NCBI GenBank assembly: GCA_028284155.1
Contig: JANQSF010000054.1
Coordinates: 1 to 64,000, forward strand
Length of the DNA: 64,000 bases
Origin: Phycisphaeraceae bacterium
GTDB lineage: Bacteria; Planctomycetota; Phycisphaerae; Phycisphaerales; Phycisphaeraceae
Direction of reading: 5' to 3'
Numbering within the stretch: position 1 is the stretch's first letter; each line of letters opens with the position of its first letter. Positions 18,125 through 26,984 of the stretch are shown in pieces. Position numbers and translations under genes: made by a program. The notes beneath the pieces are model-generated. The model worked only from the letters and a program-made list of their open reading frames with translations, searched no databases and was not told the origin of the DNA.

Positions 18125-18250
18125 GCATTTGTCGGCCGATAAACATCCAATTCAAAAGCCAGACCGCAACACCGCCCGATCTAAACGGAGATAGGTGGGC
18201 GTTGGTCTGCGCCGCCAACCAGAACGATCTCAAGTTCGAGGGCCTCGTCG

Positions 18251-18916
18251 TTGCTCAGCCGCCGGTCGATCATCGTGCTGTCAAGCCTGCTGCTGTCGAT
18301 GAGCCTGGCCAGCGGTGTGCTTCTCATCCTCGAGCCTCGGCCGCGGCCGCCGATGGCCGGCGTGAGCCTGTCTCACGTCCAGCCGACGACCGACCCGGCC
18401 GACCTGCTATTCCAGACGTCGTCAGCCCCGACACCGCAACGCTGGACGACCATCCGTGTCCACTTCAGCGGCCAAACGTTCGGCACGGCACAGGCCATGA
18501 ATGAACTGCACGAGCGCAAGGGCCTGGGGGGTCTGGCGTACCACTTCGTCATTGGCAATGGTCAGGGCGACGACGACGGGCAGGTCACGGTCGGATTCCG
18601 CTGGACACACCAGCTCGACGGCCTGGTCCCGACAAGCGTGCTCATCCAGCAAACCAACGCCGGCCACGAGCCGGTGACTCGGCCGGTGATCGACGTTTGC
18701 CTGATCGGCGACGGCGAGCAGTCCGGCCCGACCGACGCCCAGTTGCGCGAGCTGGTTTGGCTCGTCCAGCAGTTGCAGGGCCGGCTGGAGATCGACAAAG
18801 ACCACGTCGCGCTGGCCACGGTCGACCTGACCGGCCACGCCGCGTCCACCTCCCGCCTGTTCCCGCTCGGCCTGTTCCGAGAACAACTCCTAGCCGACGC
18901 GACCGGACCACGCTGA
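18251..18916 (+). CDS. N-acetylmuramoyl-L-alanine amidase-like (Amidase_2/PGRP) protein, degenerate
   Basis: A 221-residue protein from a TTG start with GAGGG eight bases upstream. An N-terminal membrane anchor (SIIVLSSLLLSMSLASGVLL) is followed by an Amidase_2-like domain: TIRVHFSG, then AMNELHERKGLGGLAYHFVI and a later TGHAAS. In active amidases zinc is held by His (first strand), a late His and a Cys or Asp. The first His and TGH can be seen, but the Cys of the usual TxCPG is not (sequence STSRLFPLG). It may be a weakened enzyme or a peptidoglycan-binding protein. A nearby ATG at 18299 would remove half of the anchor. Confidence 0.7.
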   Translation: MLSRRSIIVLSSLLLSMSLASGVLLILEPRPRPPMAGVSLSHVQPTTDPADLLFQTSSAPTPQRWTTIRVHFSGQTFGTAQAMNELHERKGLGGLAYHFVIGNGQGDDDGQVTVGFRWTHQLDGLVPTSVLIQQTNAGHEPVTRPVIDVCLIGDGEQSGPTDAQLRELVWLVQQLQGRLEIDKDHVALATVDLTGHAASTSRLFPLGLFREQLLADATGPR

Positions 18917-19178
18917 ACGACGACCGGCCTGGTATCGGACCCTTTCTCCCCCATTTCGGCCCGTCAACCCTCATAAACCCTGGTCAAGTCGGTGAAGCGC
19001 CGACCCGATGTTCCCCTCATGCCCTCGTGGGCGTTTGTCGGTTTTTTAACGATCTGGTAAAGTCTGATGACCTCCGTTCGTATAGCGGAATTATCCATAC
19101 GGTCATCGACAACCCGGTTTGGTTGAAGTGGGCGGTGAACGCGCCGTCGCTTTGGCGATAGCGAGGCCGCGACAGAAC

Positions 19179-20048
19179 ATGGCGCGCGTCCATGACATCT
19201 CCGGATACGAAGTACTCGACACGCTCGGGTACGGTGCGCGCAGCACCATCTTTCTTGTAAAGGACAAGAAGGGCGGGATTTACGCGCTCAAGCGGGTCGT
19301 CAAGAACGAGCCCAAAGATGAGCGGTTTATTGAGCAGGCCGTCTCCGAGCATGAGATCGCCCAGCAGTTCGATCACCCCGTCCTTCGTAAGAGCTACAAG
19401 GCCATCCGGTCCCGCGCGGTCATCCGGGTCAACGAAGTGCTGGTTCTGATGGAGTTTGTCGACGGCGCGACGTTGGAGCAGGATCGACCGAAAACCGTCT
19501 TGCACCTCTGCCAGGTCATGGCCCGTGTGGCGTCCGGCCTGCACGCGATGCACGAGTCCGGCTTCGTCCACGCCGACCTCAAACCGAACAACATCATGAT
19601 CACTGAGCGGGACGAGGTGAAGATCATCGACTTCGGCCAAAGTTGCAAGGCCGGCTCGGTCAAGGACCGCATCCAAGGTACGCCCGACTACATCGCGCCG
19701 GAGCAGGTCAAGCGGAAGCGCATCACGCCGCTGACCGATGTCTTCAATCTTGGCGCGACCATGTACTGGCTGCTGACCAATCAGTTTGTCCCAACCATGA
19801 TCCCCAAGGGCGAAGCGGGCATCACCATGCGCGAGACCGAACCGGTCAAGTCGCCCCGCCAACTCAACCCCGACGTGCCACCGGCCTTGTCAAGCCTCGT
19901 CATGAACTGTGTCGAAAACGATCCGGACAGACGCCCCAAGGGCATGGTCGACCTGCACCGCCGACTCGAGATGGCTGTCTCGCAACTCAAGCGCGCCAAA
20001 GACCCCGGCCGTGTCATTATCGAGAACGACACGCGACAGGTGGGTTGA
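19179..20048 (+). CDS. serine/threonine protein kinase, non-RD type
   Basis: A 289-residue soluble kinase consisting of little more than the catalytic domain. Visible motifs: glycine loop GYGARSTIF (residues 17-25), lysine in YALKRV (Lys38), catalytic loop HADLKPNNIMI, metal-binding DFGQS, and APEQV with TDVFNLGATMYWLL. The usual HRD arginine is alanine (HAD), which places it among non-RD kinases that need no activation-loop phosphorylation. I chose the ATG at 19179; a TTG 60 bases upstream is possible. No sensor domain or membrane segment is attached, unusual for planctomycete kinases. It stands alone after an AT-richer upstream stretch, so its partner is unknown. Confidence 0.9.
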   Translation: MARVHDISGYEVLDTLGYGARSTIFLVKDKKGGIYALKRVVKNEPKDERFIEQAVSEHEIAQQFDHPVLRKSYKAIRSRAVIRVNEVLVLMEFVDGATLEQDRPKTVLHLCQVMARVASGLHAMHESGFVHADLKPNNIMITERDEVKIIDFGQSCKAGSVKDRIQGTPDYIAPEQVKRKRITPLTDVFNLGATMYWLLTNQFVPTMIPKGEAGITMRETEPVKSPRQLNPDVPPALSSLVMNCVENDPDRRPKGMVDLHRRLEMAVSQLKRAKDPGRVIIENDTRQVG

Positions 20049-20474
20049 GTTCCGATTAGACGACAACAACACTTTGATGCGCGACGAATACGCGCCACCG
20101 CAATACGTCGTCACGTTGCGTGACGCGTCATTCGGCTGCTTTTCTGTATAAACAACCCATTTCCGTGCTGTCGCGCGTCGACATCGATGCGCTGCAGTTC
20201 ATCGCATCAATCAAGCAATCATCTTCGTTAATGCCTTGTTTACAGGCCATCTTTGTGATAGACTATGATTGTGATGCAACGTTGCTCGTGACGGTTGATT
20301 AGGCATGAATTGATTGCACGATCGATCGTCCGGTGAGAGCGACGTTGCCGAGTCCGACCTCTACCCGTTCGGGTGATTTCGGACACGCATGGTGTAGGGT
20401 TGGTCGCGTCGCCCTTACAAGGCAGCGCGGCCGACAGAATGATTCAGCCTCCTCTCATTTCAGCGAGGTCAGTG
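20049..20474. other. non-coding gap upstream of the PEP-CTERM gene
   Basis: I see no gene in this 426-base stretch. It is AT-richer than its surroundings between about 20130 and 20310. A six-pair hairpin (CGTCAC/GTGACG, 20109-20125) lies near the kinase end but lacks a T run. The AT-rich part is a reasonable place for the promoter of the downstream gene. Confidence 0.45.
20237..20267 (+). promoter_or_regulatory. possible sigma-70-like promoter
   Basis: TTTACA followed after 19 bases by TATGAT, within the AT-rich stretch upstream of the PEP-CTERM gene. The spacing is slightly long and the leader to 20475 would be about 200 bases, so this is tentative. Confidence 0.25.
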
Positions 20475-21875
20475 ATGAGAATGCTCAACAGCGTGGTGTG
20501 CGCTCTGGTCTTGTTCTGCGTCGCCGCTTCGGCTCAGGCGCTGCCGTTCACCAACGGTGGGTTTGACGACTACGTCGGTGCCCCGTCTCCCAATGCGTCG
20601 AACCTCAATGACCAGACGCCGGTCTCGTGGATCGGCAGCAACAACAACGCCGACCTGGACACGACGCAGGGGCAGATCGCCGCGCCCCATTCCGGGTCGC
20701 ACTTCTTCGAATTCAAGACCAACAACCCGTCGTACATCTACCAGACGTTCGACACCGTCCCCGGCGGCAACTACGACCTCGGTTTCGTCACGGCCCGGCC
20801 GCAAACCAATAACAACAACAACGAGTTCTTCGTCGATATCTTCAGCGCGCCTGGCGACCCCGGCGGCGCGGCAAACTCGGGCGACCTGTTGGACGAGCAC
20901 ATCCAGAACGGCCAAGTGCCGGGCGGCGGCGTGTGGACGCCATTCAGTTTCCCGTTCCAAGCCACATCAGCCCAAACCACGCTGCGCTTCCTGGACAACG
21001 GCACGACGGCCGTCGACCCGGCGATCGACACGGTGATGGTCAACTTCCTGGGCGGCGGCACGCCCCTGCCACCGTCGGCCGGCCCGCCACCGCTGGGACA
21101 CTGGCGGCTCGACGACGCGGCGGGTTCGCCGACCGCACTCGATTCGTCCGGCCGGGGTCACGACGCGGCAGTTGGTAGCGAGACGACGCTTGGCGTGCCC
21201 GGCATTTCCCTCGGGGCGGCCGACATCAGCGGCGCGAACAACAGTGGCGGTGTCGAAGGGCTCGACGCCAACATGGGCGGCGACTTTGTGACAGGCGCCG
21301 GCGCACGGACCATCTCGGCCTGGTTCAACGCCGACACGTTCACCGGCGGCCAACGCGGCATTTTCGGCAACGGCCACAACAGCGGCAACCGGACGCGATT
21401 CGATATCAACACCGAGTCGCCCGGCGGCAACAACTCGATCTTCTTCCGGTATCAGGGCGGCAACATCGGCTGGTCCGGCATCACCGAGTTCGGCGATGAA
21501 CTTCAGGAAGACCAGTGGTATCACCTGACCGTCGTCGTGCCCGATAATGCCCTGCCGACCGATGTGATGGTGTACATCGACGCCGTCCTGCTCACGCCCG
21601 ACAGCGGGAACATGAACAACGCCGGATCGCCACTGAACACCGGAGGCAACTTCCGCATCGGCGACACGGCCGGCCTGTTCGACGGCTCGATCGACGACGT
21701 GCAGTACTACGGCGAAGCGCTCAACGCCGAACAGATCACGCTGCTGTTCAACAATCCCGGCCTCTCCCTTGACCAGATCGGTGTAAACACCATCCCCGAA
21801 CCGGCAACCGCCACGCTCGCTCTGCTCGCGACCGGGTTGGTTGCGCTGAGGCGTCGTCGGCGCGGCGCAGGCTGA
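20475..21875 (+). CDS. LamG-domain protein with PEP-CTERM sorting signal
   Basis: A 466-residue exported protein. GAGG at 20465-20468 supports the ATG at 20475, followed by the signal peptide MRMLNSVVCALVLFCVAASA. An N-terminal beta domain (about residues 25-190) precedes a LamG/concanavalin-like domain (HWRLDDAAGSPTALDSSGRG to IDDVQYYGEALNAEQITLLF), a fold that commonly binds sugars. The C-terminus IPEPATATLALLATGLVALR followed by arginines is a PEP-CTERM signal, recognised by an exosortase that processes proteins for surface display. No exosortase gene lies in this window. A terminator follows directly. Confidence 0.9.
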   Translation: MRMLNSVVCALVLFCVAASAQALPFTNGGFDDYVGAPSPNASNLNDQTPVSWIGSNNNADLDTTQGQIAAPHSGSHFFEFKTNNPSYIYQTFDTVPGGNYDLGFVTARPQTNNNNNEFFVDIFSAPGDPGGAANSGDLLDEHIQNGQVPGGGVWTPFSFPFQATSAQTTLRFLDNGTTAVDPAIDTVMVNFLGGGTPLPPSAGPPPLGHWRLDDAAGSPTALDSSGRGHDAAVGSETTLGVPGISLGAADISGANNSGGVEGLDANMGGDFVTGAGARTISAWFNADTFTGGQRGIFGNGHNSGNRTRFDINTESPGGNNSIFFRYQGGNIGWSGITEFGDELQEDQWYHLTVVVPDNALPTDVMVYIDAVLLTPDSGNMNNAGSPLNTGGNFRIGDTAGLFDGSIDDVQYYGEALNAEQITLLFNNPGLSLDQIGVNTIPEPATATLALLATGLVALRRRRRGAG

Positions 21876-21902
21876 TCCACCAATCACCAACCGAACGTTC
21901 AT

Positions 21903-21932
21903 CGGCCGCGCCCCGACAGGCGCGGCCGTTTT
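21903..21932 (+). terminator. intrinsic terminator after the PEP-CTERM gene
   Basis: A perfect ten-pair stem CGGCCGCGCC/GGCGCGGCCG with a six-base loop is followed by TTTTC. It separates the PEP-CTERM gene from the PQQ propeller gene. Confidence 0.9.
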
Positions 21933-21982
21933 CATTGCATTACGTGGAGAACTGATCGCGGCCGTCGGCCGTACCACCTCAC

Positions 21983-23344
21983 ATGCGTGAGGCGAACGAG
22001 ACTTGGCCGACGCCGGCCTGCGCGGACGATCAACGAAAACGGCGCACGTCATTCTGGCACGCTGCGTTCTTCGTGTTGATGCTGGCCGGATTCGCTATCA
22101 CTTACACGTCGAACGTGCAGGCCGAGAATTGGCCGATGTGGCGCGGCCCGCGTGGCGACGGATCGAGCGTTGAAACGCGTGTCCCTACGAATTGGTCGCC
22201 AACCGACAACATCGCGTGGAAGACCGAGATACCCGGTAAGGGGCACGCGTCGCCCATCGTGTGGGGTGACCGAATCTTCCTTGTCTCCGCGCGCGGGCGA
22301 GATCGGCTGCTGATCTGCATCGATCGACGCACCGGCGACATCCGTTGGCAGCAGGTCGTCCTGACCGCGCCACTGGAAACGACCCATCGGCTAAACAGCT
22401 ACGCATCATCCACGCCCGCGACTGATGGCGAGCGCGTCTATGTCAGCTTTCAAGACGGCGACATGATGCACGTCGCCGCGTGGAACTTTGAAGGCCGACT
22501 CATCTGGCAATCACGTCCCGGCCGCTTCTACAGCCAGGACGGCTACTGCGCCAGCCCGGTCGTGTGGCGTGACCGCGTGTTCATCAACGGCGACCAGGAC
22601 GGCCCGTGTTTCCTCGTCGCGCTCGACCGCAAGACGGGTCGAAGACTCTGGAAGGCCGTGCGTCAGAACGACCGGCGCAGTTACTGCACGCCGATCGTGC
22701 GTCGGCTGCCCGGCAGCAACGGCGGAGGGCGACGACATTCGACCGAACATGCTCGCGACCAACTCATCTTCGCCGGGACGCACAGCGTCTCCAGCTACGA
22801 CCCGATGACCAGCGCGCGTCACTGGTTCGTCCGTGGGCCGACCAAGCAGTTCGTCGCGTCGCTGGTCGAAAGCCGTGGGCTGGTCCTCGTCACAGCCGGC
22901 TTCCCAGAACGACACCTGATGGCGATCGACCCGACCGGCCGCGGCGACGTGACCGACTCGCACGTCGTCTGGCACCGCCACAAGTCACGCGACGCCGCGT
23001 ACGTGCCCAGCCCCGCGGTCGTGGGCGACTACCTGGTCGTCGCGACCGACTTCGGCTGGGTCTCCTGCTTTGACGTGACGACGGGCAAGCAACTCTGGCG
23101 AGAGAAACTCGAACGGCATTACAGCGCCTCGGCCGTGTCCGCCAACGGACTGGTTTACATCACAGCCGATCACGGCCTGGGCGGAGACGACAAGGGCGTG
23201 ACGACCGTCATCCGGCCCGGCCGGGAACTCGACATCGTCGCCCGCAACGTGCTCGGCGAAGCCGTCTACGCGTCGCCGGCGATTAGCCAAGGGCAACTGT
23301 TCATCCGCGGGGAACGACATCTGTTTTGCATCGGTACGCCGTGA
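21983..23344 (+). CDS. secreted PQQ-type beta-propeller
   Basis: A 453-residue propeller, paralogous to the product of 12946-14202. A long n-region (MREANETWPTPACADDQRKR) precedes the hydrophobic core FFVLMLAGFAITYTSNVQA, then the family start NWPMWRGPRGDGS. Blades show LLICIDRRTGDIRW, FLVALDRKTGRRLW and SCFDVTTGKQLW, and the protein ends SQGQLFIRGERHLFCIG. No catalytic residues of quinoprotein dehydrogenases were seen, so a binding role is more likely. It lies 39 bases before a permease gene and could share its transcript. Confidence 0.88.
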   Translation: MREANETWPTPACADDQRKRRTSFWHAAFFVLMLAGFAITYTSNVQAENWPMWRGPRGDGSSVETRVPTNWSPTDNIAWKTEIPGKGHASPIVWGDRIFLVSARGRDRLLICIDRRTGDIRWQQVVLTAPLETTHRLNSYASSTPATDGERVYVSFQDGDMMHVAAWNFEGRLIWQSRPGRFYSQDGYCASPVVWRDRVFINGDQDGPCFLVALDRKTGRRLWKAVRQNDRRSYCTPIVRRLPGSNGGGRRHSTEHARDQLIFAGTHSVSSYDPMTSARHWFVRGPTKQFVASLVESRGLVLVTAGFPERHLMAIDPTGRGDVTDSHVVWHRHKSRDAAYVPSPAVVGDYLVVATDFGWVSCFDVTTGKQLWREKLERHYSASAVSANGLVYITADHGLGGDDKGVTTVIRPGRELDIVARNVLGEAVYASPAISQGQLFIRGERHLFCIGTP

Positions 23345-23382
23345 CGCGATCGTAAGCGACCCGCTCAACAAACGACGACGAC

Positions 23383-24651
23383 ATGGAGCGCCAGACCACG
23401 AACAAGGTGACGACCTCGAACGACGTGAGGCGTCTGCTTGGGTTGTTCACGCCGTTCTTTGTGGTTGCGGCAGTCTTGCTTCTGATCGCCGCCCTCGTAG
23501 CCGTGGGCGTGCTGCCCGAGTCGTTGAGTTCGGCTCAAAACGTCGGAGACCTGCTGCGGCAAACGTCTGTCTTCGCGTGCGCAGCGATGGGGCTGTTCGT
23601 CGTCATGCGGCAGGGCGCACTCGACCTGTCGGTCGGATCGGTGGTCGTCCTTTCCAGCGTCGTCACCGCCGCTAGCCTGACCGCCGAATCGGACCAGGCG
23701 ACGGTCGTGATCGAACACGGCGCGCAGGATGCCGTCACGTTGATGACCGACCTGTATCCGCTGGCGTGGCCGATCCTCGCCTTGACGCTGGGCGCGTTTT
23801 GCGGCTTGACCTGCGGGCTCATCAACGGCGTGATAGTCGGTGCACTGCGGCTGAACGCCTTCGTCGCGACGTTTGCGACGGCGTTGCTGTACGGGGCGGT
23901 CGCGCTGCCGCTGGCCAACAACCGGGTCGTTTACCCGCCGCACACCTGGTTGAATGATCTGTTGGTCGAACCGGCTTACGACGCGAGCGGCTGGTTTCTG
24001 CCCGTCTGGCTTTGGGCCGTCGGTGGTGTGGCGGTGGCGACCCTGTGTGTCGTGACCGCACCACGCTCGAAGGCATCCGCGATTCTGAAGATCGCGTGTC
24101 GCGTCATAACGACGCTTGTCGTTTTGGGCGGCGCGGTGCAACTCTGGCAACTGGGCTTGCGACAACCTGCGCTATTCATCCTCATCGCCGTGAGCGTCGT
24201 GATGGTCACGGCAATCAGCTTGCAACGGCTCGGCCACACATCGAGCGTGCCACGAGCCAGCCGAATAGCGGGCAGCGAGCGACGTGTGTGTCCGACCGTA
24301 ACGTCCTTCGCCGCCGCCGGCTTGCTCTGGGGCATTGCCGGCCTGCTGTCATTCACCATCGAAGGCGGCGCGAGCCCGCACGTCGAACCCGAGTCCACCG
24401 CTTGGATCATCGTCGCGACGATGGCCGGTGGCGCGGGCCTGTGCGCACGTCGCGGCTCGATTGCGGGCGTCGTGTGTGGCGCAATTGCGTTGTCGCTTGT
24501 CATCAACGCCGTCACACACCCAATCGACACACCCTGGGCTACCGGCGCCACGGTCGGCACGGCGCTGGTCATTCTGTTGCTGATCGATCGCTTGACCGCG
24601 GGTCGTTGGTCAGCCGACGTTCCAGAAAGTTCAGCGCCACGTCCTGAATAA
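23383..24651 (+). CDS. RbsC-like ABC transporter permease
   Basis: A 422-residue protein with about ten hydrophobic segments. The motif QGALDLSVGSVVVLSSVV and the segment GLINGVIVGALRLNAFVATF match permeases of ribose/galactose-type ABC importers (BPD_transp_2 family). It is longer than RbsC (about 320 residues), with extra membrane segments between residues 200 and 290. No ATPase or sugar-binding protein lies nearby, so it must pair with subunits encoded elsewhere or be a relic. Its last 83 bases overlap the convergent hydrolase gene. The substrate is unknown. Confidence 0.78.
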   Translation: MERQTTNKVTTSNDVRRLLGLFTPFFVVAAVLLLIAALVAVGVLPESLSSAQNVGDLLRQTSVFACAAMGLFVVMRQGALDLSVGSVVVLSSVVTAASLTAESDQATVVIEHGAQDAVTLMTDLYPLAWPILALTLGAFCGLTCGLINGVIVGALRLNAFVATFATALLYGAVALPLANNRVVYPPHTWLNDLLVEPAYDASGWFLPVWLWAVGGVAVATLCVVTAPRSKASAILKIACRVITTLVVLGGAVQLWQLGLRQPALFILIAVSVVMVTAISLQRLGHTSSVPRASRIAGSERRVCPTVTSFAAAGLLWGIAGLLSFTIEGGASPHVEPESTAWIIVATMAGGAGLCARRGSIAGVVCGAIALSLVINAVTHPIDTPWATGATVGTALVILLLIDRLTAGRWSADVPESSAPRPE

Positions 24652-25585
24652 ACGGGATATACAGCACGGACGTGTGGTGGCCGGTCGGGATGACCATGGT
24701 CTCCGGACGACCCATCGCCCGACGTAGTTGCCAGCCCGTCTTGAACGGCACGACCGTGTCGAACGCGGCCAGCACCAGCAACACCTTGCGCGGGTCAACA
24801 TACTGCGCATACTTCAACGGGTCGTGCTGGAAGCCTTTGCGCATCTCGTTGTGAATCTCGTCAAGCGTGGCGCCGTGCTCGTCCATCATTTCCTGGCGTC
24901 GCCTGCGCAGGTTCTTTTCGGTGGAGTGCGTGAGGATGTACGGGATGTCGCCGCCGCCCAGGCCGAGCACGGCGGCCTTGACGCGCGGGTCGAGCGCCGT
25001 CACCAGCGCGCCCTTGATCGCGCCCGCGCTGACGCCGAATACCGCCACACGATCCGCGTCGACGCTCGGCCGACCCGTCAGCCAATCCAACGCCCGCTTG
25101 TGGTCGAGCACGATCTGCTTGAACACGCCGTTCATCTCCTCGACACTCTGTGCGTCCTTGTACTTTTCCTGCCGGTGGACGATCGCCGCCACGTAGCCGG
25201 CCCGCGCGAAATGCTCGGCGAAGAAGTTGGCCACCACGTTCTCGCCGCCCCAGATCGGCAGCACCAGGACCAACGGACGACCCGCGCCCGCCGCTCCCCG
25301 TGGTTCGAGCAGGTCGATGGTCAGTTCGTGTTCGTCATCCAGATCGGTTGTAATCGGCATCACAGCGCGACGCACGACATAGTCGTCGGCTGTGCGAAGT
25401 TGCGACAACTCAGCCTCTCCGGCATCGGACGACTCGACCGCGAACGACGTAGCCACGTCTGCGTCGATCGTCCGCGGCGACCGGCCGTCGCTGTCGACCG
25501 GCATGTACAGACAGCCCGGCAAGGCCGACAGCGCTATCAGCGACAGACCTGTCGCGATCCAAGTCCATTGTCGAGTTCTCTTCAT
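24569..25585 (-). CDS. alpha/beta-hydrolase lipoprotein
   Basis: A 338-residue lipoprotein. The ATG at 25585 has AAAGG upstream, followed by a leader with lipobox LSALPGC. The hydrolase fold covers about residues 75-325: LVLVLPIWGGENV, nucleophile elbow GVSAGA, acid in AAFDTVVPFK and histidine in PTGHHTS. The insertion STEKNLRRRRQEMMDEHG forms a charged cap. The family includes dienelactone hydrolases and acyl esterases; the substrate is not predictable. The 3' end overlaps the convergent permease gene by 83 bases, with both C-terminal tails coding. Confidence 0.82.
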   Translation of the reverse strand: MKRTRQWTWIATGLSLIALSALPGCLYMPVDSDGRSPRTIDADVATSFAVESSDAGEAELSQLRTADDYVVRRAVMPITTDLDDEHELTIDLLEPRGAAGAGRPLVLVLPIWGGENVVANFFAEHFARAGYVAAIVHRQEKYKDAQSVEEMNGVFKQIVLDHKRALDWLTGRPSVDADRVAVFGVSAGAIKGALVTALDPRVKAAVLGLGGGDIPYILTHSTEKNLRRRRQEMMDEHGATLDEIHNEMRKGFQHDPLKYAQYVDPRKVLLVLAAFDTVVPFKTGWQLRRAMGRPETMVIPTGHHTSVLYIPFIQDVALNFLERRLTNDPRSSDRSATE

Positions 25586-25665
25586 GTTCTGTCGCCTTTG
25601 AGTCACGGCCGGGATGCGTCACCAAGTCAAAACACAACTGAGACCGGCGGCGGCGTTCGCCGGAT

Positions 25666-25693
25666 GGTGGGCCGCGCCAAGCCTTGGCCCACC
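25666..25693. repeat. hairpin GGTGGGCC/GGCCCACC
   Basis: Perfect eight-base arms with a twelve-base loop, between the divergent hydrolase and patatin genes. It could be a minor REP-like unit or an operator-sized palindrome. I found no second copy in the window. Confidence 0.55.
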
Positions 25694-25767
25694 CTACCTC
25701 TAAGGCGCAAACGAACACGCCCCGTTATCATTGGCGGCCAACACGACCAAGTTGAGTGTCACCGGCC

Positions 25768-26889
25768 ATGTCTCTGTTAGAACGGCTTACCACTCCCGGC
25801 CCAAAACGGATGCTCGCGTTGGACGGCGGCGGCATCCGCGGGGCGTTGACGATCGGGTTCCTCGACCGCCTGCAGACTTTACTGCGCGAACGGACGGGCC
25901 GACCCGACCTGCTGCTGCGCGACTACTTCGACCTGATCGGCGGGACGAGCACGGGCGCGATCCTGGCCGTCGGCCTCGCCCTTGGCCACGACCCGGCCGA
26001 CTTGAGAGAGCGATATATCGCGCTGGGCAGGGAAGTCTTCCGCAAACGGCCCTGGTGGCGGTGGCGGTCTGCCTTCTACGACGCTCAGCCGTTGATCGCG
26101 CACCTTCGGGCTGTCTTCGAGGACCGGACGCTGGGCGACCCGTCGATCCCGACCGGCCTGTGCATCGTCGCCAAGCGGGCAGACACGAACAGCACCTGGC
26201 CGATGCTCAACCACCCGGCCGGCCGATTCTTCGACGCCAACAAGTCGATCCCCCTGATCGACGCCGTCCGCGCCAGCACGGCCGCCCCGACCGTCTTCAT
26301 CCCGCAGTCGATCCGCATCGACCCGGACTCCGACGGCATGTTCATCGATGGCGGTGTCAGCGCCGCGGTCAACCCGGCGCTGCTCATGTTCCTCGTCGCC
26401 ACGCTGCGAGGTTACCCGTTCCGCTGGCCGCGCGGCGAAAACAGCCTCATGCTCGTCTCGATCGGCACAGGCACGTGGCACCGCCGCCGACACCCCGCGC
26501 ACTTGAGCCGGCGATGGATCCCGCAGTGGTTGGGCGACCTGCCGCGCTGGATGGCCGACGACGCCAATTGGCAAGCCCAGCTCATCCTCCAGGCCATGTC
26601 CAACAGCCCCACCGCCTGGCCGATCGACCGCGAGATCGGCGACCTCGACGGCGACCTGCTCACCGACGAGCCGGCGTTGACCTACCTGCGCTACAACGTC
26701 GAACTCGAACAGAAACGGCTTGCCGACCTGGGTTGGCCAGGGCTGACCGAACGCCAACTCGACCGCCTACGCGACATGACCGCCGCTGAGTCCGTTGAGA
26801 CATTGGCCGACATCGGCGCAGCCGCGGCGGAGCGACAGGTCGAGGCGGGGCATTTACGCCGGGCGTTTGATGTTGGGGCGGATGCGTGA
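25768..26889 (+). CDS. patatin-like phospholipase
   Basis: A 373-residue protein with the full patatin catalytic signature near the N-terminus: oxyanion loop DGGGIRG, nucleophile GTSTG and, near residue 190, the catalytic aspartate in FIDGG. Members hydrolyse acyl chains from phospholipids. I chose the ATG at 25768; an in-frame GTG at 25756 is possible and neither has a clear ribosome binding site. No signal peptide, so it is cytoplasmic or delivered to the membrane. CBASS effectors of the CapV type have a similar start, but no nucleotide cyclase or other defence gene is adjacent, so I read it as a stand-alone lipase. Confidence 0.88.
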   Translation: MSLLERLTTPGPKRMLALDGGGIRGALTIGFLDRLQTLLRERTGRPDLLLRDYFDLIGGTSTGAILAVGLALGHDPADLRERYIALGREVFRKRPWWRWRSAFYDAQPLIAHLRAVFEDRTLGDPSIPTGLCIVAKRADTNSTWPMLNHPAGRFFDANKSIPLIDAVRASTAAPTVFIPQSIRIDPDSDGMFIDGGVSAAVNPALLMFLVATLRGYPFRWPRGENSLMLVSIGTGTWHRRRHPAHLSRRWIPQWLGDLPRWMADDANWQAQLILQAMSNSPTAWPIDREIGDLDGDLLTDEPALTYLRYNVELEQKRLADLGWPGLTERQLDRLRDMTAAESVETLADIGAAAAERQVEAGHLRRAFDVGADA

Positions 26890-26910
26890 CTGCGCGACGT
26901 TGCAAATCAT

Positions 26911-26984
26911 GGGAGAAAGGGAGAGGTCGAAGCCGCAAAGCTCCCTTTCTCCCTTTCTCCCCGCCTCCCCTGCTTCCCCCCGCC
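26911..26984. repeat. tandem-word palindrome (GGGAGAAAGGGAGA)
   Basis: A perfect 14-base inverted pair at 26911-26924 and 26948-26961 is extended on the right by more pyrimidine words (CCGCCTCCCCTGCTTCCCCC). The right end abuts the stop codon of the minus-strand haem protein gene at 26985. It lies between convergent genes. Confidence 0.85.

Noticed and set aside
25768-26889. CBASS defence effector (CapV-like patatin)
   Set aside because: The catalytic start is similar, but there is no cyclic-nucleotide synthase or accessory defence gene next to it.
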